DNA of 64,000 bases. It comes from Synechococcus sp. PCC 7335. GTDB lineage: Bacteria > Cyanobacteriota > Cyanobacteriia > Phormidesmidales > Phormidesmidaceae. The DNA is taken from assembly GCF_000155595.1 (NCBI RefSeq), contig NZ_DS989904.1, positions 814,477-878,476 of the forward strand, in the 5' to 3' direction. Position 1 is the stretch's first letter. Every line of letters begins with the position of its first letter. Position numbers and translations under genes: made by a program. This document shows positions 1 through 9,050 of this stretch, piece after piece. The notes under the pieces were generated by a model. That model made no database searches. It had not been told where the DNA came from and saw only the letters and a program-made list of their open reading frames with translations.

Positions 1-1323
1 TTCATCGGCGCTCGCTATGACAGCCGCATCGATCTAACCGACGGTCAACTGTTGACGCTCTCTCCTGCATCCCAAGAAGTCGTACGAAATCTAGAGACTC
101 CCACTCAAGTTTTGATCTTTAGCTCGAACGCAGACATAAGAGACCAGCGGCTATTGGAAAACTATCGCCGCTACAACAGCGATCTGAGCTACGAGTATAT
201 CGATCCTTTTGCCAATCCAGAGCAAGCCCAGGCGCTTGGTGTCACGACAGAAGGCGAAGTATATGTTCAAGCAGAACCGACTACTGAAGGCACTTTAGGG
301 AATGTCGAAGAGAATGCCGAAGAAACTATCGAAGCAGAGCCCGATAGTCGAGCCCTTCTGGTTCAAACAGTTGACTTGCAAGAACGGCTAAGCGAAAGAC
401 AGCTAACGAGCAAACTAGCGCAGCTCAGTCAGAATGAATCGCCCACCGCCTATTTTTTACAAGGGCACGATGAGTATGTGATTGATGGTTCGAGGCCTGG
501 TTTGTTTGAGGCTGCTAGTCGATTGGAAAGTGAAAACTTTACCGTGGCACCGCTAAATCTAGCTGAGACTGACCAAGTGCCAGACGACGCTGATGTGCTC
601 GTTGTAGCAGGGCCACAGCAGGAACTGTTTGAGACTGAAGTGATCATTGTGCAAGACTATCTAGACTCTGGTGGAAGTCTGCTAGTGATGATCGATCCGC
701 GAGTGGAGACAGGACTAGAAGCGCTGATGAACCAGTGGGGCGTAGTGCCAGAAGAAACGGTTGTGATCGATACCTCAGGTGGTGGACAGCTAGTCGGGTT
801 GGGACCAGCAGCGCCTTTGGTCACTGACTATGGCGATCATCCTATTACCGAGCCTTTCGAGCAGGGGCGCTCTTTCTTTCCAGTAGCCAGGCCATTACAG
901 ATTAGAGAAATCCCAGACATAGAAGGGACTCCTTTGTTATTTACAAACCAAAACAGTCACACGCAGCCGCTAGCTGATGATGACGAACTATCGATCGATC
1001 CTAACCAGCCACCAGCGGGGCCGTTCGCTTTAGGCGTAGCCCTCTTGGGCCCTAACGATGCGCGGATGGTCGTGATTGGCAATTCTAGCTTTGCGACCGA
1101 TGGATTGTTCAACCAGCAGCTCAATGGCGATGTATTTTTGAATGCTGTGAGCTGGCTAAGCAAGGTAGAGAATCCAACGCTGGAGATTCGACCGAAGGAG
1201 GTAACTGACAGACGGTTGAATATGACGGTTCGACAGCAGATTATGCTGACAGTATTAGCGCTGGTCGTCTTGCCGTTAGCTGGGTTAATCGGCGCTGGAT
1301 CGCTATGGCTAAAACGCCGATAG
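1..1323 (+). CDS. GldG-like ABC-associated membrane protein (5' end outside window)
   Basis: The reading frame is open from base 1, so this is the C-terminal part of a larger protein; the first in-frame start-like codon (TTG, 52) is not the real start. The opening residues RYDSRIDLTDGQLLTLSPAS match the segment after the first membrane helix in the GldG / DUF4350-like family of auxiliary ABC-transporter proteins. A long soluble domain follows, and a hydrophobic helix ending in LWLKRR closes the protein (last ~25 residues). The family usually sits in an operon with an ABC ATPase, a permease and a DUF4340 protein, and a DUF4340 gene does follow 27 bp later. Role inferred: periplasm-facing component of an uncharacterised ABC system. 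The family call is fairly sure; the substrate is unknown. Confidence 0.8.
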   Translation, partial: FIGARYDSRIDLTDGQLLTLSPASQEVVRNLETPTQVLIFSSNADIRDQRLLENYRRYNSDLSYEYIDPFANPEQAQALGVTTEGEVYVQAEPTTEGTLGNVEENAEETIEAEPDSRALLVQTVDLQERLSERQLTSKLAQLSQNESPTAYFLQGHDEYVIDGSRPGLFEAASRLESENFTVAPLNLAETDQVPDDADVLVVAGPQQELFETEVIIVQDYLDSGGSLLVMIDPRVETGLEALMNQWGVVPEETVVIDTSGGGQLVGLGPAAPLVTDYGDHPITEPFEQGRSFFPVARPLQIREIPDIEGTPLLFTNQNSHTQPLADDDELSIDPNQPPAGPFALGVALLGPNDARMVVIGNSSFATDGLFNQQLNGDVFLNAVSWLSKVENPTLEIRPKEVTDRRLNMTVRQQIMLTVLALVVLPLAGLIGAGSLWLKRR

Positions 1324-1350
1324 GAGAGATCGGATTAGGAGAAATGATCT

Positions 1351-2040
1351 ATGTTGAATCGCGGAACGCTGTTGTTGTTGTTGATTGCGATCACGCTTGG
1401 CGGTGGTGTTTTACTATTTGAAAACAGTGATAGTGCAGAGCGCGCTAGGAATGCAGATGAAACCGTAGGTGAAGCGCAAGGCAAACCGCTGCTGCCATTT
1501 GAAGAAAGTGCGATCACGCGGTTCACGCTGAGCCGTTCTAACCAGAGCGATTTGGCTTTCGTAAAAGATGAGTCGGGTGTCTGGCAGATGAGCGCACCCG
1601 AAGAAACAATAGCAGAAGGGGGGGCGATCGCCTTTCTCCTCAGCCAGATCACCCGTCCATCCAATCGAGTTATAACCGCCGAAAGCAACAACCTCGTCGA
1701 TTTCGGCCTAGAAGATCCAGAAGCTACCATCACCCTAGAAGCAACCGCCTCAGAAGCAGAGAAGCATACCTATCAGCTGCTGCTAGGCGGAGCTGACTTC
1801 GGTGGAGACCAGCGATATGTACAGGTTATTGAGCTGATGGGCCAAGCAGATGCCACTAGCAGTGATGAAAATAGCAGCAATGAGGAAGTAGATTCCGCCA
1901 ACTTAGTTGAAGCTGAAGAGTCTAGTGAGATGGAAATTCATCTTGTTTCTGGTGGAATCGCCAACGCGATCGAACGCCCTGTCCCTGACTGGATATCTAA
2001 TGAAGAAGGCGAAGCAACAGATTCAACTACTCAGCCTTGA
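1351..2040 (+). CDS. DUF4340 domain protein, membrane anchored
   Basis: Protein of 229 residues. An N-terminal hydrophobic helix (about residues 3-24) anchors an extracytoplasmic domain whose pattern (ITRFTLSR, W-x-M, FGLEDPEATITL) is that of DUF4340. An AGGAGA ribosome site precedes the ATG. The gene lies 27 bp after the GldG-like gene on the same strand, the usual family pairing, so the two are almost certainly cotranscribed. The C-terminus is acidic and low in complexity (Ser/Glu rich, about residues 170-190). Molecular function is not known for the family; it is inferred to work with the GldG-like subunit in an ABC-type membrane complex. Confidence 0.75.
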   Translation: MLNRGTLLLLLIAITLGGGVLLFENSDSAERARNADETVGEAQGKPLLPFEESAITRFTLSRSNQSDLAFVKDESGVWQMSAPEETIAEGGAIAFLLSQITRPSNRVITAESNNLVDFGLEDPEATITLEATASEAEKHTYQLLLGGADFGGDQRYVQVIELMGQADATSSDENSSNEEVDSANLVEAEESSEMEIHLVSGGIANAIERPVPDWISNEEGEATDSTTQP

Positions 2041-2123
2041 GAACTAGACAGACGCTAGAATGTTCGTCAATACGTCGCGTTGAGCCCACCCCAAAAAATT
2101 CTAACTGTCTAAACTTCTGTAGC

Positions 2124-3228
2124 TCATTTACCACCAGCAAGTAGCAGATATTTGGCTTTGAATGCCTCTGCAACTTCTTCAGATGTGGGTGGCTCACCAT
2201 TATTTTGGATAAATAACATATCTAATGCGGCAATATATGCTTCACCAAAAGCAGTGGTAAGCCCTGCTGCTGTAGCTGCTGCAATTGTTCCACCGACTAC
2301 AGAACCTGCACCAGGAATCATTTTGAGCAGACCAGATACAATAGAGCGTCCTGCAAGTGTCCCACCTGCTCCGGTAATGATGCTCCCGACTATAGTGCTC
2401 AGAAAACTTTTGTCAATCGACAGACCAAATGTTGCTGAAATACCAGCCAGCATGCCAACTTGAATTGGTACAATACCGGCCGCATCAGAAAATGGAACTG
2501 GCACAAGCCGCAATTCCTGCGGCACTAGTCGCTGCGCCCGTAACGATTACATGAGACTGTGTTTTTTTTAACTCAATATCTACTTTCTGAGCTGCCGTAA
2601 AAGCCCTTTTCAATCCTTCTGGGACAACCTGCATAGTCAAATCCACAAGATCTTTCAACCCCATAGCAGGAAGAACAATGCCTTCATCTAATTCTTCATC
2701 AATAGCACGAACCCTAACAGCATTGCTTACAGGTAGCAATATTCGTAGGACCTCAGCACGAAAACCTTTATCGGATCTCGATTTTGTAATTACAGCAATG
2801 ACAGGTATATTACGGTCCACCAGCATTTTTACCAGTTCTTCCTCTGCTGGTTCAACACGTCTGGAATCTTCCGCTATACAAATCCAGGCAACGTGAATGT
2901 GTTGGTTTGAGTCGGTATTTCTTGAACGCTGATTAATCAAAGACTTCAACGCATCTAATGTTTCAGAGAAATCTGCCATTTCAAGACCGCGAGTATCGAA
3001 AATAGAAAGTGGAATCCCTTCTTTTTTGATTTCTCTTGTGTTCTGCGTGACAGGACGACCCTGACCAGTAGTAGCAAAGTTTCCCTGAAAGACCGAATTG
3101 ATAAGAGTACTCTTACCTACTCCGGTTCGTCCGGCGATTAGAACATTGACATGACCACGTTCCCTTAGAGCTTCGTGTAAAGCAGCTTTGACTGTAGCCT
3201 CAAAGTTGAAATCTTCCGCAACCGTCAT
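2124..3228 (-). pseudogene. DUF697-type P-loop GTPase, broken by a frameshift
   Basis: The first part (start 3228) encodes an Era/TrmE-like GTPase domain: P-loop GRTGVGKSTLINS (about residues 32-44), DTRG switch II, and TKSRSD in place of the NKxD box. The frame ends in TGA (2485-2487) just after the motif AACASSI. The next frame continues without a gap as PFSDAAGIVPIQVGMLAGIS, the hallmark of the hydrophobic DUF697 domain, and runs to 2124. One gene has therefore been split near 2490-2500. The local sequence would be restored by one extra copy of a 5-base repeat (attcc), suggesting a slippage deletion; that detail is inference. A gene order with two overlapping proteins is possible but unlikely, because the GTPase and DUF697 parts belong to one polypeptide in the family. 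Confidence 0.75.
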
Positions 3229-3458
3229 TGTTTAACCTCTAACAATCGCTCTAAATTGCCTAAAAAATATTCACGACTTGTGCTAGTATTCCCCGAATTA
3301 AGCTAAAAATCACAAACCCTCAGTGACCAAACCAAATTCTCAAGCTTCACCCAACTAAATTTGGGGAGCCAGTTAACAGTGAAGTTATGCTGCGTAGGTA
3401 ACCTTAAACTCTTACTGATACCACTCATTTCGTCCGCACTAACGCGGTATTAGGCGGT

Positions 3459-3840
3459 TCAGCGGCTATAGTGTTGCTCCAACCTTAAGCCCGGAATGAT
3501 TCGGTAGTGTTTCACATTGAACGCACAGAGAGTCGCATTTTGTCCAGCGGCACAAGCGGCTATCAACGCATCAATAAAGCCACCCTTATGAGACAAATGA
3601 TAAGCCGTAAAGTCCGACAGAGCATAAGCACAGTCAGTTTCAGTAGGCCAAAAGATTAGGATGGAGCCACCGTTTGTAGGACTTTATGAATCTGTTCCTT
3701 ATTCTGAGCATCCTGAATCAGTTCCATGACAATGAAGTTAGGAATGTTGGGCAGTTCTGAGGCAGAGGCAAACTAGGCAAGCACAGGGGCATAACCTCAC
3801 TGGATGTCAATCATGACATCAGTATCTACGACGCATTCGC
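3459..3840 (-). pseudogene. Decayed VapC-like PIN toxin remnant
   Basis: Conceptual translation on the minus strand gives a recognisable PIN protein: V-V-D-T-D-V-M-I-D near 3834, then ELPNIPNFIVMELIQ, then FWPTETDCAYALSDFTAY, then GGFIDALIAACAAGQNATL, and CAFNVKHYRIIPGL before a stop at 3459-3461. The acidic PIN residues (D in DTDVMID, E in MELIQ, D in FIDALIAA) are in the expected order. Two in-frame stops (TGA and TAG shortly after the start) and one frame change near 3650 destroy it. It directly follows the antitoxin-like remnant at 3841-4104. It is dead as a coding gene. Confidence 0.7.
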
Positions 3841-4104
3841 TACCTAAACCTGCTCGCGGTACTCAGCTTGGTTGCGCAACCTGTGTGCATATTCCTGACT
3901 ATCAGTAATATCAGGTCAGGAGCCAACTATCCCAATATCTTCCCGTTAAGCCACAAGTTTTACACCCGTTCTATGAGGATTTAGGAGAAAAGGGCGGAAT
4001 GCAAGCACACGCACAATATACTCTGCTAGAGGCAATTTAGGCTGACAAGCCTCTGTAGACAACTCATTTTCCAGCTCCGACGGAAGGTCAAGGCTAATTA
4101 CCAT
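3841..4104 (-). pseudogene. Decayed VapB-type antitoxin remnant
   Basis: Starting at the ATG complementary to 4102-4104 the frame reads MVISLDLPSELENELSTEAC and continues with ribbon-helix-helix-like character (LPLAEYIVRVLAFRP). It then meets TAA after KLVA and a second stop soon after; the C-terminal pattern SQEYAHRLRNQAEYREQV is still visible. The arrangement (short antitoxin immediately before a PIN toxin) is that of a vapBC pair, and both members are broken. The antitoxin family assignment rests on position and general pattern only. Confidence 0.5.
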
Positions 4105-4620
4105 AGCGTTTTTTCTACGTTCTCATGTCCATGTTTGATCATATCAAATGTACCAAGAAGACAAACTGCACGACTTCCGACTAGCTTATCGTGGATAATG
4201 AGTGCTACCGACATAATCAAGAGACTTTATCGGTAATAAGAGGCCCAAAATGGCTTCAAGCCCTTACTCAGCATTCATTTGAGGTCTTTTTTGTAAATCC
4301 GTGAAAGCCTTATACAGCAAGGATTATACTATTTCCGAGAAAGTATAAGATACTGTTGGCGAACTCCGTTCAAGCGGCTCAAACCTAATAAGCTCGTGGT
4401 AGCCTCCTTTCCTAAATCAACGAAAACTCGTGGGTTCAGCCGTCGATATTTAGTTCGTCAACAGTATCGTATAAGGTATAGGCTAACAACTCATTAATTC
4501 GTCACTATTTCCAATAATATCTAGTGCATGGGTCAATAGTATTCGATCTTCTATATATCGATTTCTATGCATGCATTGGTTCTAGCCACTATATTTTCAG
4601 AAGTAAATCTCGCACAACTA
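4105..4620. other. Gene-poor stretch
   Basis: No convincing reading frame on either strand. It holds the imperfect inverted repeat at 4342-4473 and is otherwise unremarkable AT-richer spacer between the decayed toxin-antitoxin locus and the radical SAM gene. Confidence 0.5.
4342..4473. repeat. Imperfect inverted repeat, about 130 bp, MITE-like
   Basis: The left arm (4342-4364, containing atactgttggcgaac) and right arm (4453-4473, containing gttcgtcaacagtat) are inverted copies with one mismatch over the 15-base core. Complementarity continues inward with gaps (ggctcaaacc against gggttcagcc). There is no transposase frame inside. It could be a small non-autonomous mobile element or a long RNA hairpin. 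No other copy was noticed in this window. Confidence 0.5.
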
Positions 4621-5835
4621 CTATGTCCAGTACAAGATTTTCGCGTTGGTAAAATTCTGTTCTATCTTCTCTTCAAAGAAACTACGCAACGCCTGTGTGG
4701 TGTCTTTATCGTAAACATATTTGATGCCGCCAAATTTGTTGCGCTTTGTCGTTCGTGAGTCCATTTGCATGTCTAGCTCACTGTTGGGATACCATTCGTT
4801 TAGTACCTGCTTTGATTTAGCGGTAAATCGATGGGTGATTAGCTCAAACGTCAGATCGCACTCAAAATCTATAGCAGTAGCAATCTCTTCGAGTAGCTGA
4901 GTGTAGCTGTCTCTCCAATCTTCAAAGGCCATGATCGGCGCGATGACAAAACCGATAGGGTAGCCACCGCCGCCCTGCGATTTTGGTAGTGCCAAAGTTC
5001 TTAATGCTTGAATGCGATCGCTCACACTTGCTGTTCCACCTTCAAACCCCTTCGACACCGGATTAGCATTAATGCTTACGCGGCATCGAGTCCGCCCATT
5101 ATGTTCAATCTCTAGCAGCGGTTCGACATTGTTAAATTTCGAGACCCAGCGGAGGTGCTTGCGTGGCTGTGTACCAAAGTAACGAATACACTCTCCCAAA
5201 CTACCTGTTAGATGCTCTAGGCTCAGTGGGTCAGTGTAGCAGCTAACCTCAAAGCTCGTAGACGCGCTGTCTTCTTTGATAAAGCGGTCGGTATTTTCCA
5301 AGATAGCAGGAAGGTTGGCATAGACTCGAATCACCGGAGGCCCCGAAAGACTGCTGGCCAAATAGCAATATTGGCAGTGCGCCGGACAGCCTTCTGCTAG
5401 ATGAAATTGCCAGTCGGCGGAAGGCGGAATTGGCTGTAGCTTGAACTGTCCTGGTGGCGCAGTGACCACGGCCATTGTCTGCTTGGCTTTGGCGTAGGTT
5501 TCGCGTTCGTCTTTGCCCCGCAGCCCGGTAATTCGGTTGCTTTTCAGCTCGGTGATCGATAGGCCCAGATCGCTCACCCTTTGGTATATCTGCTGTCCCC
5601 ACGCTTCTTCCAAAGCAGCAGGGGTAAATAGCACCTGACGAGGCTTCCACAGACGGGCCTGACCCGATTGGCCACTCGCTTGCTGAGTATGTGAGGCGAA
5701 AGAGACAGCCTTCTGAAAGATCCCTTTCTGAGCAGTCCCTTCGTAGCTAGACGCTTTCGAATATATCTGCTGGTTGATAGCAAGATCTTGAACAGAGGCA
5801 GGCGTGATTAGAGCGCTGAGATCTTCGGACGACAT
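4621..5835 (-). CDS. SPL-family radical SAM protein
   Basis: Protein of 404 residues. The cluster-binding motif C-P-A-H-C-Q-Y-C (C150, C154, C157) has the CxxxCxxC spacing of radical SAM enzymes, and the surrounding LAEGCPAHCQYCYLA matches the spore photoproduct lyase (SPL)-like family. A 4Fe-4S cluster and S-adenosylmethionine are expected cofactors. Later segments (SFEVSCYTDPLSLEHLTG, RVSINANP, YPIGFVIAPIM) fit the barrel of that family. Cyanobacteria do not sporulate, so DNA photoproduct repair is not established; the substrate is unknown. The gene stands alone and is followed by spacer DNA. Confidence 0.75.
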   Translation of the reverse strand: MSSEDLSALITPASVQDLAINQQIYSKASSYEGTAQKGIFQKAVSFASHTQQASGQSGQARLWKPRQVLFTPAALEEAWGQQIYQRVSDLGLSITELKSNRITGLRGKDERETYAKAKQTMAVVTAPPGQFKLQPIPPSADWQFHLAEGCPAHCQYCYLASSLSGPPVIRVYANLPAILENTDRFIKEDSASTSFEVSCYTDPLSLEHLTGSLGECIRYFGTQPRKHLRWVSKFNNVEPLLEIEHNGRTRCRVSINANPVSKGFEGGTASVSDRIQALRTLALPKSQGGGGYPIGFVIAPIMAFEDWRDSYTQLLEEIATAIDFECDLTFELITHRFTAKSKQVLNEWYPNSELDMQMDSRTTKRNKFGGIKYVYDKDTTQALRSFFEEKIEQNFTNAKILYWT

Positions 5836-6000
5836 AATTACAGGTATGCAAACGTAGATAGGTACTGGAAAGGACCGGTTAATATCGTGACAAACCCGCT
5901 ATCTGCAATGGCACTCTCAGAAGGCTTAACTGTAGGCATGCCCAACTATGCACTTTGACGCACGCTGGCGCAGTTTGGCCTACGTTTAGTTGAGCGATCG

Positions 6001-6324
6001 CTAGACTGAGGTAAATAGTGTTGAAAGAGAGATTAAATTAATCACACCCATGATAATCATTAGTCCAGCGGGCATAAACTTACGTGTCTTGGCTAGCCGA
6101 ATAACGAAAACGATGACTAAGACCAAGCTAACCACGCCAGCTAGCAAAGGACCTGCTTGACTTCTGCCATAGAGTAGATAGGCTGCAATCAATAGCAGTA
6201 GCCCACTGATAAAGCCAGAGATAAGAGAGACCTGACTACCTGCTTGCTTGTATCCTATGGCGCCCCCTGCGATCGCAAGGATGCCATAGATCAATGTAAA
6301 CAAAGGTGCAAAAGTAAGATTCAT
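6001..6324 (-). CDS. TMEM14-family small membrane protein
   Basis: Protein of 107 residues, almost entirely hydrophobic, with four predicted helices separated by short loops (YGILAIAGGAIGYKQAGS, GLLLLIAAYLLYG, VVSLVLVIVFVIRLAKTRKF, PAGLMIIMGVINLISL). The Gly-rich first helix, the RLAKTRKFMPAG turn and the length match the TMEM14 / FAX1-like family, whose plant members take part in plastid fatty-acid export. That function is not shown for cyanobacterial members. Single gene between the radical SAM gene and the divergently placed ATPase gene. Confidence 0.75.
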   Translation of the reverse strand: MNLTFAPLFTLIYGILAIAGGAIGYKQAGSQVSLISGFISGLLLLIAAYLLYGRSQAGPLLAGVVSLVLVIVFVIRLAKTRKFMPAGLMIIMGVINLISLSTLFTSV

Positions 6325-6580
6325 AATGCTGTCTTAATTCATAATGCGGCTATGCATAGGAATTATACGGCGAGATGAGGGAGCGCGATATTTGCCGATG
6401 CCAAGCAATGTTGGGAGACACACGTTCTATCAGATATGAGCTTGAAGATAAGCCCGAGAAATCTTGTCGGCGGGTGCCTGTGCCTTCTCTTTAGAACTCA
6501 CTGCAGAGAACTTAGTTGGTGAGCTAACACAATGAAAGACTACTAGTAAGCAGACCAGTCACTCGCAAATTAAATCAGCA

Positions 6581-8020
6581 ATGGAGCCAAACGTGACGGC
6601 CAACTCACTCCCTAAAGATGTTGCCAAAATTCAGAACTACTACCAGCAATCTGCCTCACTGTTACTCTATCAGTCAGTATTAAAGAGTAATGTTGGTCGA
6701 GCTTTTGTTCGACTACTCGAAACCTTACTATCGATCCAAATAGTTGATCTAAAGACAGACAACTTAGAAGCAAGCGTACTGACCGGTAAGACTACACCAG
6801 CTCTCAAAAATGCACGGATAGCCGCTTGTCGCCGGGCCTACGGGGAATGGTTCTTTGCACTAGCCGCGCGAACACAGAGCTGGCAGCAATACCTTATCCA
6901 ACAAATTCTAGCTGCTGATACTCCGTTTTCACAGCAGGCACAGCACCTATCTTCAATGACTGAAGGCCCTGCCGAAAGCGACTTATCAAATCACTTTAGC
7001 CCTAGCATCCTTGCTGCTGTTCATCACGATCTTGTCATCCTTCACAATCTCTATAGTCTGCCGACAGCGCAGATCAGTGAGTGGGTAAAAGTGACCTGTG
7101 ATAGTGCAAATGGTGACGCAGGTGGGGGCGTAGACTTGCCTGCTGCTCAATCTGGGTTGGAAGCAAAGCTTCCGGTTGAGTTTCCCTACGAACCAGAATG
7201 GACAGGTGCCATACGAGAACTCACTGTCTACTATCGTGCTAAAGGCGTTGGTCTGTTCGGACAATTTAGTGCATTCCGATGGAAATCTGCAATCGGTCAG
7301 CTTGTTGGTATTTCAACGCCAGATCCTATCCGACTCTCTGAGCTTGTTGGCTACGACCATCCAAAGCAACAGCTGATTCAGAACACAGAGTTTCTATTGC
7401 GAGGTTACACTGCTCAAAATGTATTGTTGTACGGTAGTCGTGGAGCAGGTAAGTCTTCTTTAGTTAAGGCACTGCTCAATGAGTATAGCGATCGCGGTTT
7501 GCGTTTAATCGAGGTGCCCAAAGTTGATTTGCCCAACCTGCCTCAGATTCTAGAACCGCTTAGTCAGGCTCCACAGAAGTTCATCATTTTTGTGGACGAT
7601 TTGTCCTTCGAGGATGATGACGAGAACTTCAAAGCGCTCAAAGTTGTGCTTGAAGGGGGGGTTACGGTCAGACCTCAAAACGTGGTTGTATATGCAACAT
7701 CGAATCGCCGCCATCTTATTCGTGAGTTCTTCGATGAGCGACCTCGGCCCAAAGATGCCGACGAAATTCAAGCTTGGGATACCGTACAAGAGAAACTTTC
7801 GTTTAGCGATCGCTTTGGGCTGACTTTGACCTTTTCTCCTGCCGACCAGCCGACCTACCTGACAATCGTTCGCGAACTTGCCAAACAAGCGGGCTTAGAA
7901 ATAGAGGCTGGGAACCTAGACTGGCGGGCTCGGCAGTGGGCCACCAGAAACAATGGCCGTTCGGGTCGCACCGCCAGGCAGTTTGTCGACTTCTTAATTG
8001 CAGAGCAAGCTATGCAATAA
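6581..8020 (+). CDS. DUF815 AAA-type ATPase
   Basis: Protein of 479 residues. The C-terminal half is a P-loop ATPase: VGYDHPKQQLIQNTE, then Walker A LLYGSRGAGKSSLVKALLNE (about residues 281-300), Walker B KFIIFVDDLSFEDDDENFKA (about 329-348) and sensor-like VVVYATSNRRHLIREFF. This order is characteristic of DUF815 proteins. The N-terminal ~230 residues are less conserved and alpha-helical. Substrate and partners are unknown; the family is widespread in bacteria. It is likely monocistronic, since about 200 bp separate it from the CTDH gene downstream. Confidence 0.8.
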   Translation: MEPNVTANSLPKDVAKIQNYYQQSASLLLYQSVLKSNVGRAFVRLLETLLSIQIVDLKTDNLEASVLTGKTTPALKNARIAACRRAYGEWFFALAARTQSWQQYLIQQILAADTPFSQQAQHLSSMTEGPAESDLSNHFSPSILAAVHHDLVILHNLYSLPTAQISEWVKVTCDSANGDAGGGVDLPAAQSGLEAKLPVEFPYEPEWTGAIRELTVYYRAKGVGLFGQFSAFRWKSAIGQLVGISTPDPIRLSELVGYDHPKQQLIQNTEFLLRGYTAQNVLLYGSRGAGKSSLVKALLNEYSDRGLRLIEVPKVDLPNLPQILEPLSQAPQKFIIFVDDLSFEDDDENFKALKVVLEGGVTVRPQNVVVYATSNRRHLIREFFDERPRPKDADEIQAWDTVQEKLSFSDRFGLTLTFSPADQPTYLTIVRELAKQAGLEIEAGNLDWRARQWATRNNGRSGRTARQFVDFLIAEQAMQ

Positions 8021-8225
8021 GCACTTTTGGGGCGATTTTATCCAGTCTAAGGGGGATTCTGACCTACGGTAGAGGAAAGACCAAGACGCTCTATCGTTTG
8101 ATTAAAGGGCGTTTGATTACAAGGCATCTAGAATTCGTACCCGCGTTATCTTTCACAGATATGAATTCACAAACGCAAACGTATGGATACAAATTTACCA
8201 GCACAAATTCATCACAACTAGAGCT

Positions 8226-8702
8226 ATGGCAGAGCCCTCCACTTCACCAAACTCCCATCCAATGGCAGAGTTAGTTTTACCCAGTCCGATTCGACGATAT
8301 TTCGAAACTGCGAACGCGGGTGAGTTTGGGCAGATGGCAGGTTTATTTGTAGAAGAGGGACAGCTCATACCACCTTTTGAGAAGCCTATTGTAGGGAGAA
8401 AGGCGATCGCTCAGTATCTAACTTCCGAAGCGACTGGGATGAGATTTACACCTTTAGACTATGAAGCCCTTGGTCGTGACACCTTTGACCACGAAACTCT
8501 CGATTTAGAAGAGTCTAAGACTGACACTTCAGGATCATCTCAGCAATTATCCCCACACTCTCTCGTCAGAGGAAAAGTTAAAACACCACTTTTTGTAGTC
8601 AACGTCGCTTGGGAATTTGTGCTTAATGAGACTCAACAGATAGTGAGTGTAAAGGTCAAGCTCCTAGCAAAACTGAACGAACTGCTAAAACTAAGATCAT
8701 AG
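8226..8702 (+). CDS. CTDH: C-terminal-domain homologue of orange carotenoid protein
   Basis: Protein of 158 residues (152 residues from a second in-frame ATG at 8262 would not change the alternative by much: 146). It is an NTF2-like fold protein matching the regulatory domain of OCP: IRRYFETANAGEFGQMAGLF, then PPFEKPIVGRKAIAQYL, and NVAWEFVLN near the end, followed by VKVKLLAKLNELLKL. The Tyr in RRYFET and the Trp in NVAW occupy places where OCP has its carotenoid-contacting Tyr and Trp (my alignment). CTDHs bind and transfer carotenoid. Oddities: it contains no cysteine, whereas characterised CTDHs can form Cys-linked dimers, and it has a longer Ser/Glu-rich loop (about residues 85-110) than OCP. 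The HCP gene lies 348 bp downstream. Confidence 0.85.
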   Translation: MAEPSTSPNSHPMAELVLPSPIRRYFETANAGEFGQMAGLFVEEGQLIPPFEKPIVGRKAIAQYLTSEATGMRFTPLDYEALGRDTFDHETLDLEESKTDTSGSSQQLSPHSLVRGKVKTPLFVVNVAWEFVLNETQQIVSVKVKLLAKLNELLKLRS

Positions 8703-8908
8703 CGACGAGAAGATCAACTGTAATAGCAGTCCTAAAGGTACAATCTGGCTACTTCAGACGTAAGAGATTATTGGTATTCTTGTTCTATCTTCAGAAGGTC
8801 GTATTCAGACGATGCGATTCACTACATTAAGGACAAGCGAGCAATTCTTAAGTACTTCTTATAAGAGGCTTCTCACAAAACATATTGTTCTCATAAAGTG
8901 CGTTGAAA

Positions 8909-8935
8909 GACCTGTCCTAGAGATGAGAGGTTTTT
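8909..8935 (+). terminator. Possible weak terminator after the CTDH gene
   Basis: The sequence acctgtc-ctagagat-gagaggt followed by ttttt can form a 7-bp stem with one internal mismatch and a T run. It lies 207 bp after the CTDH stop and 115 bp before the HCP start, so it may separate the two transcription units. The stem is short and the call is weak. The rest of 8703-9050 holds no gene that I can support. Confidence 0.3.
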
Positions 8936-9050
8936 AGCAACTGTTTGAAGTGCAAACAATTAGAATGAGAAAAATCAAAGCAAGAAGAAAGTTGAGCGCG
9001 TTTAGCTTACCAAATTAAGTTTGCAAATACGTTTGCAAGGAGATAATTCT

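Noticed and set aside
52-60. TTG at 52 as the start of the first gene
   Set aside because: The frame is open and family-like upstream to base 1, so the gene begins outside the window.
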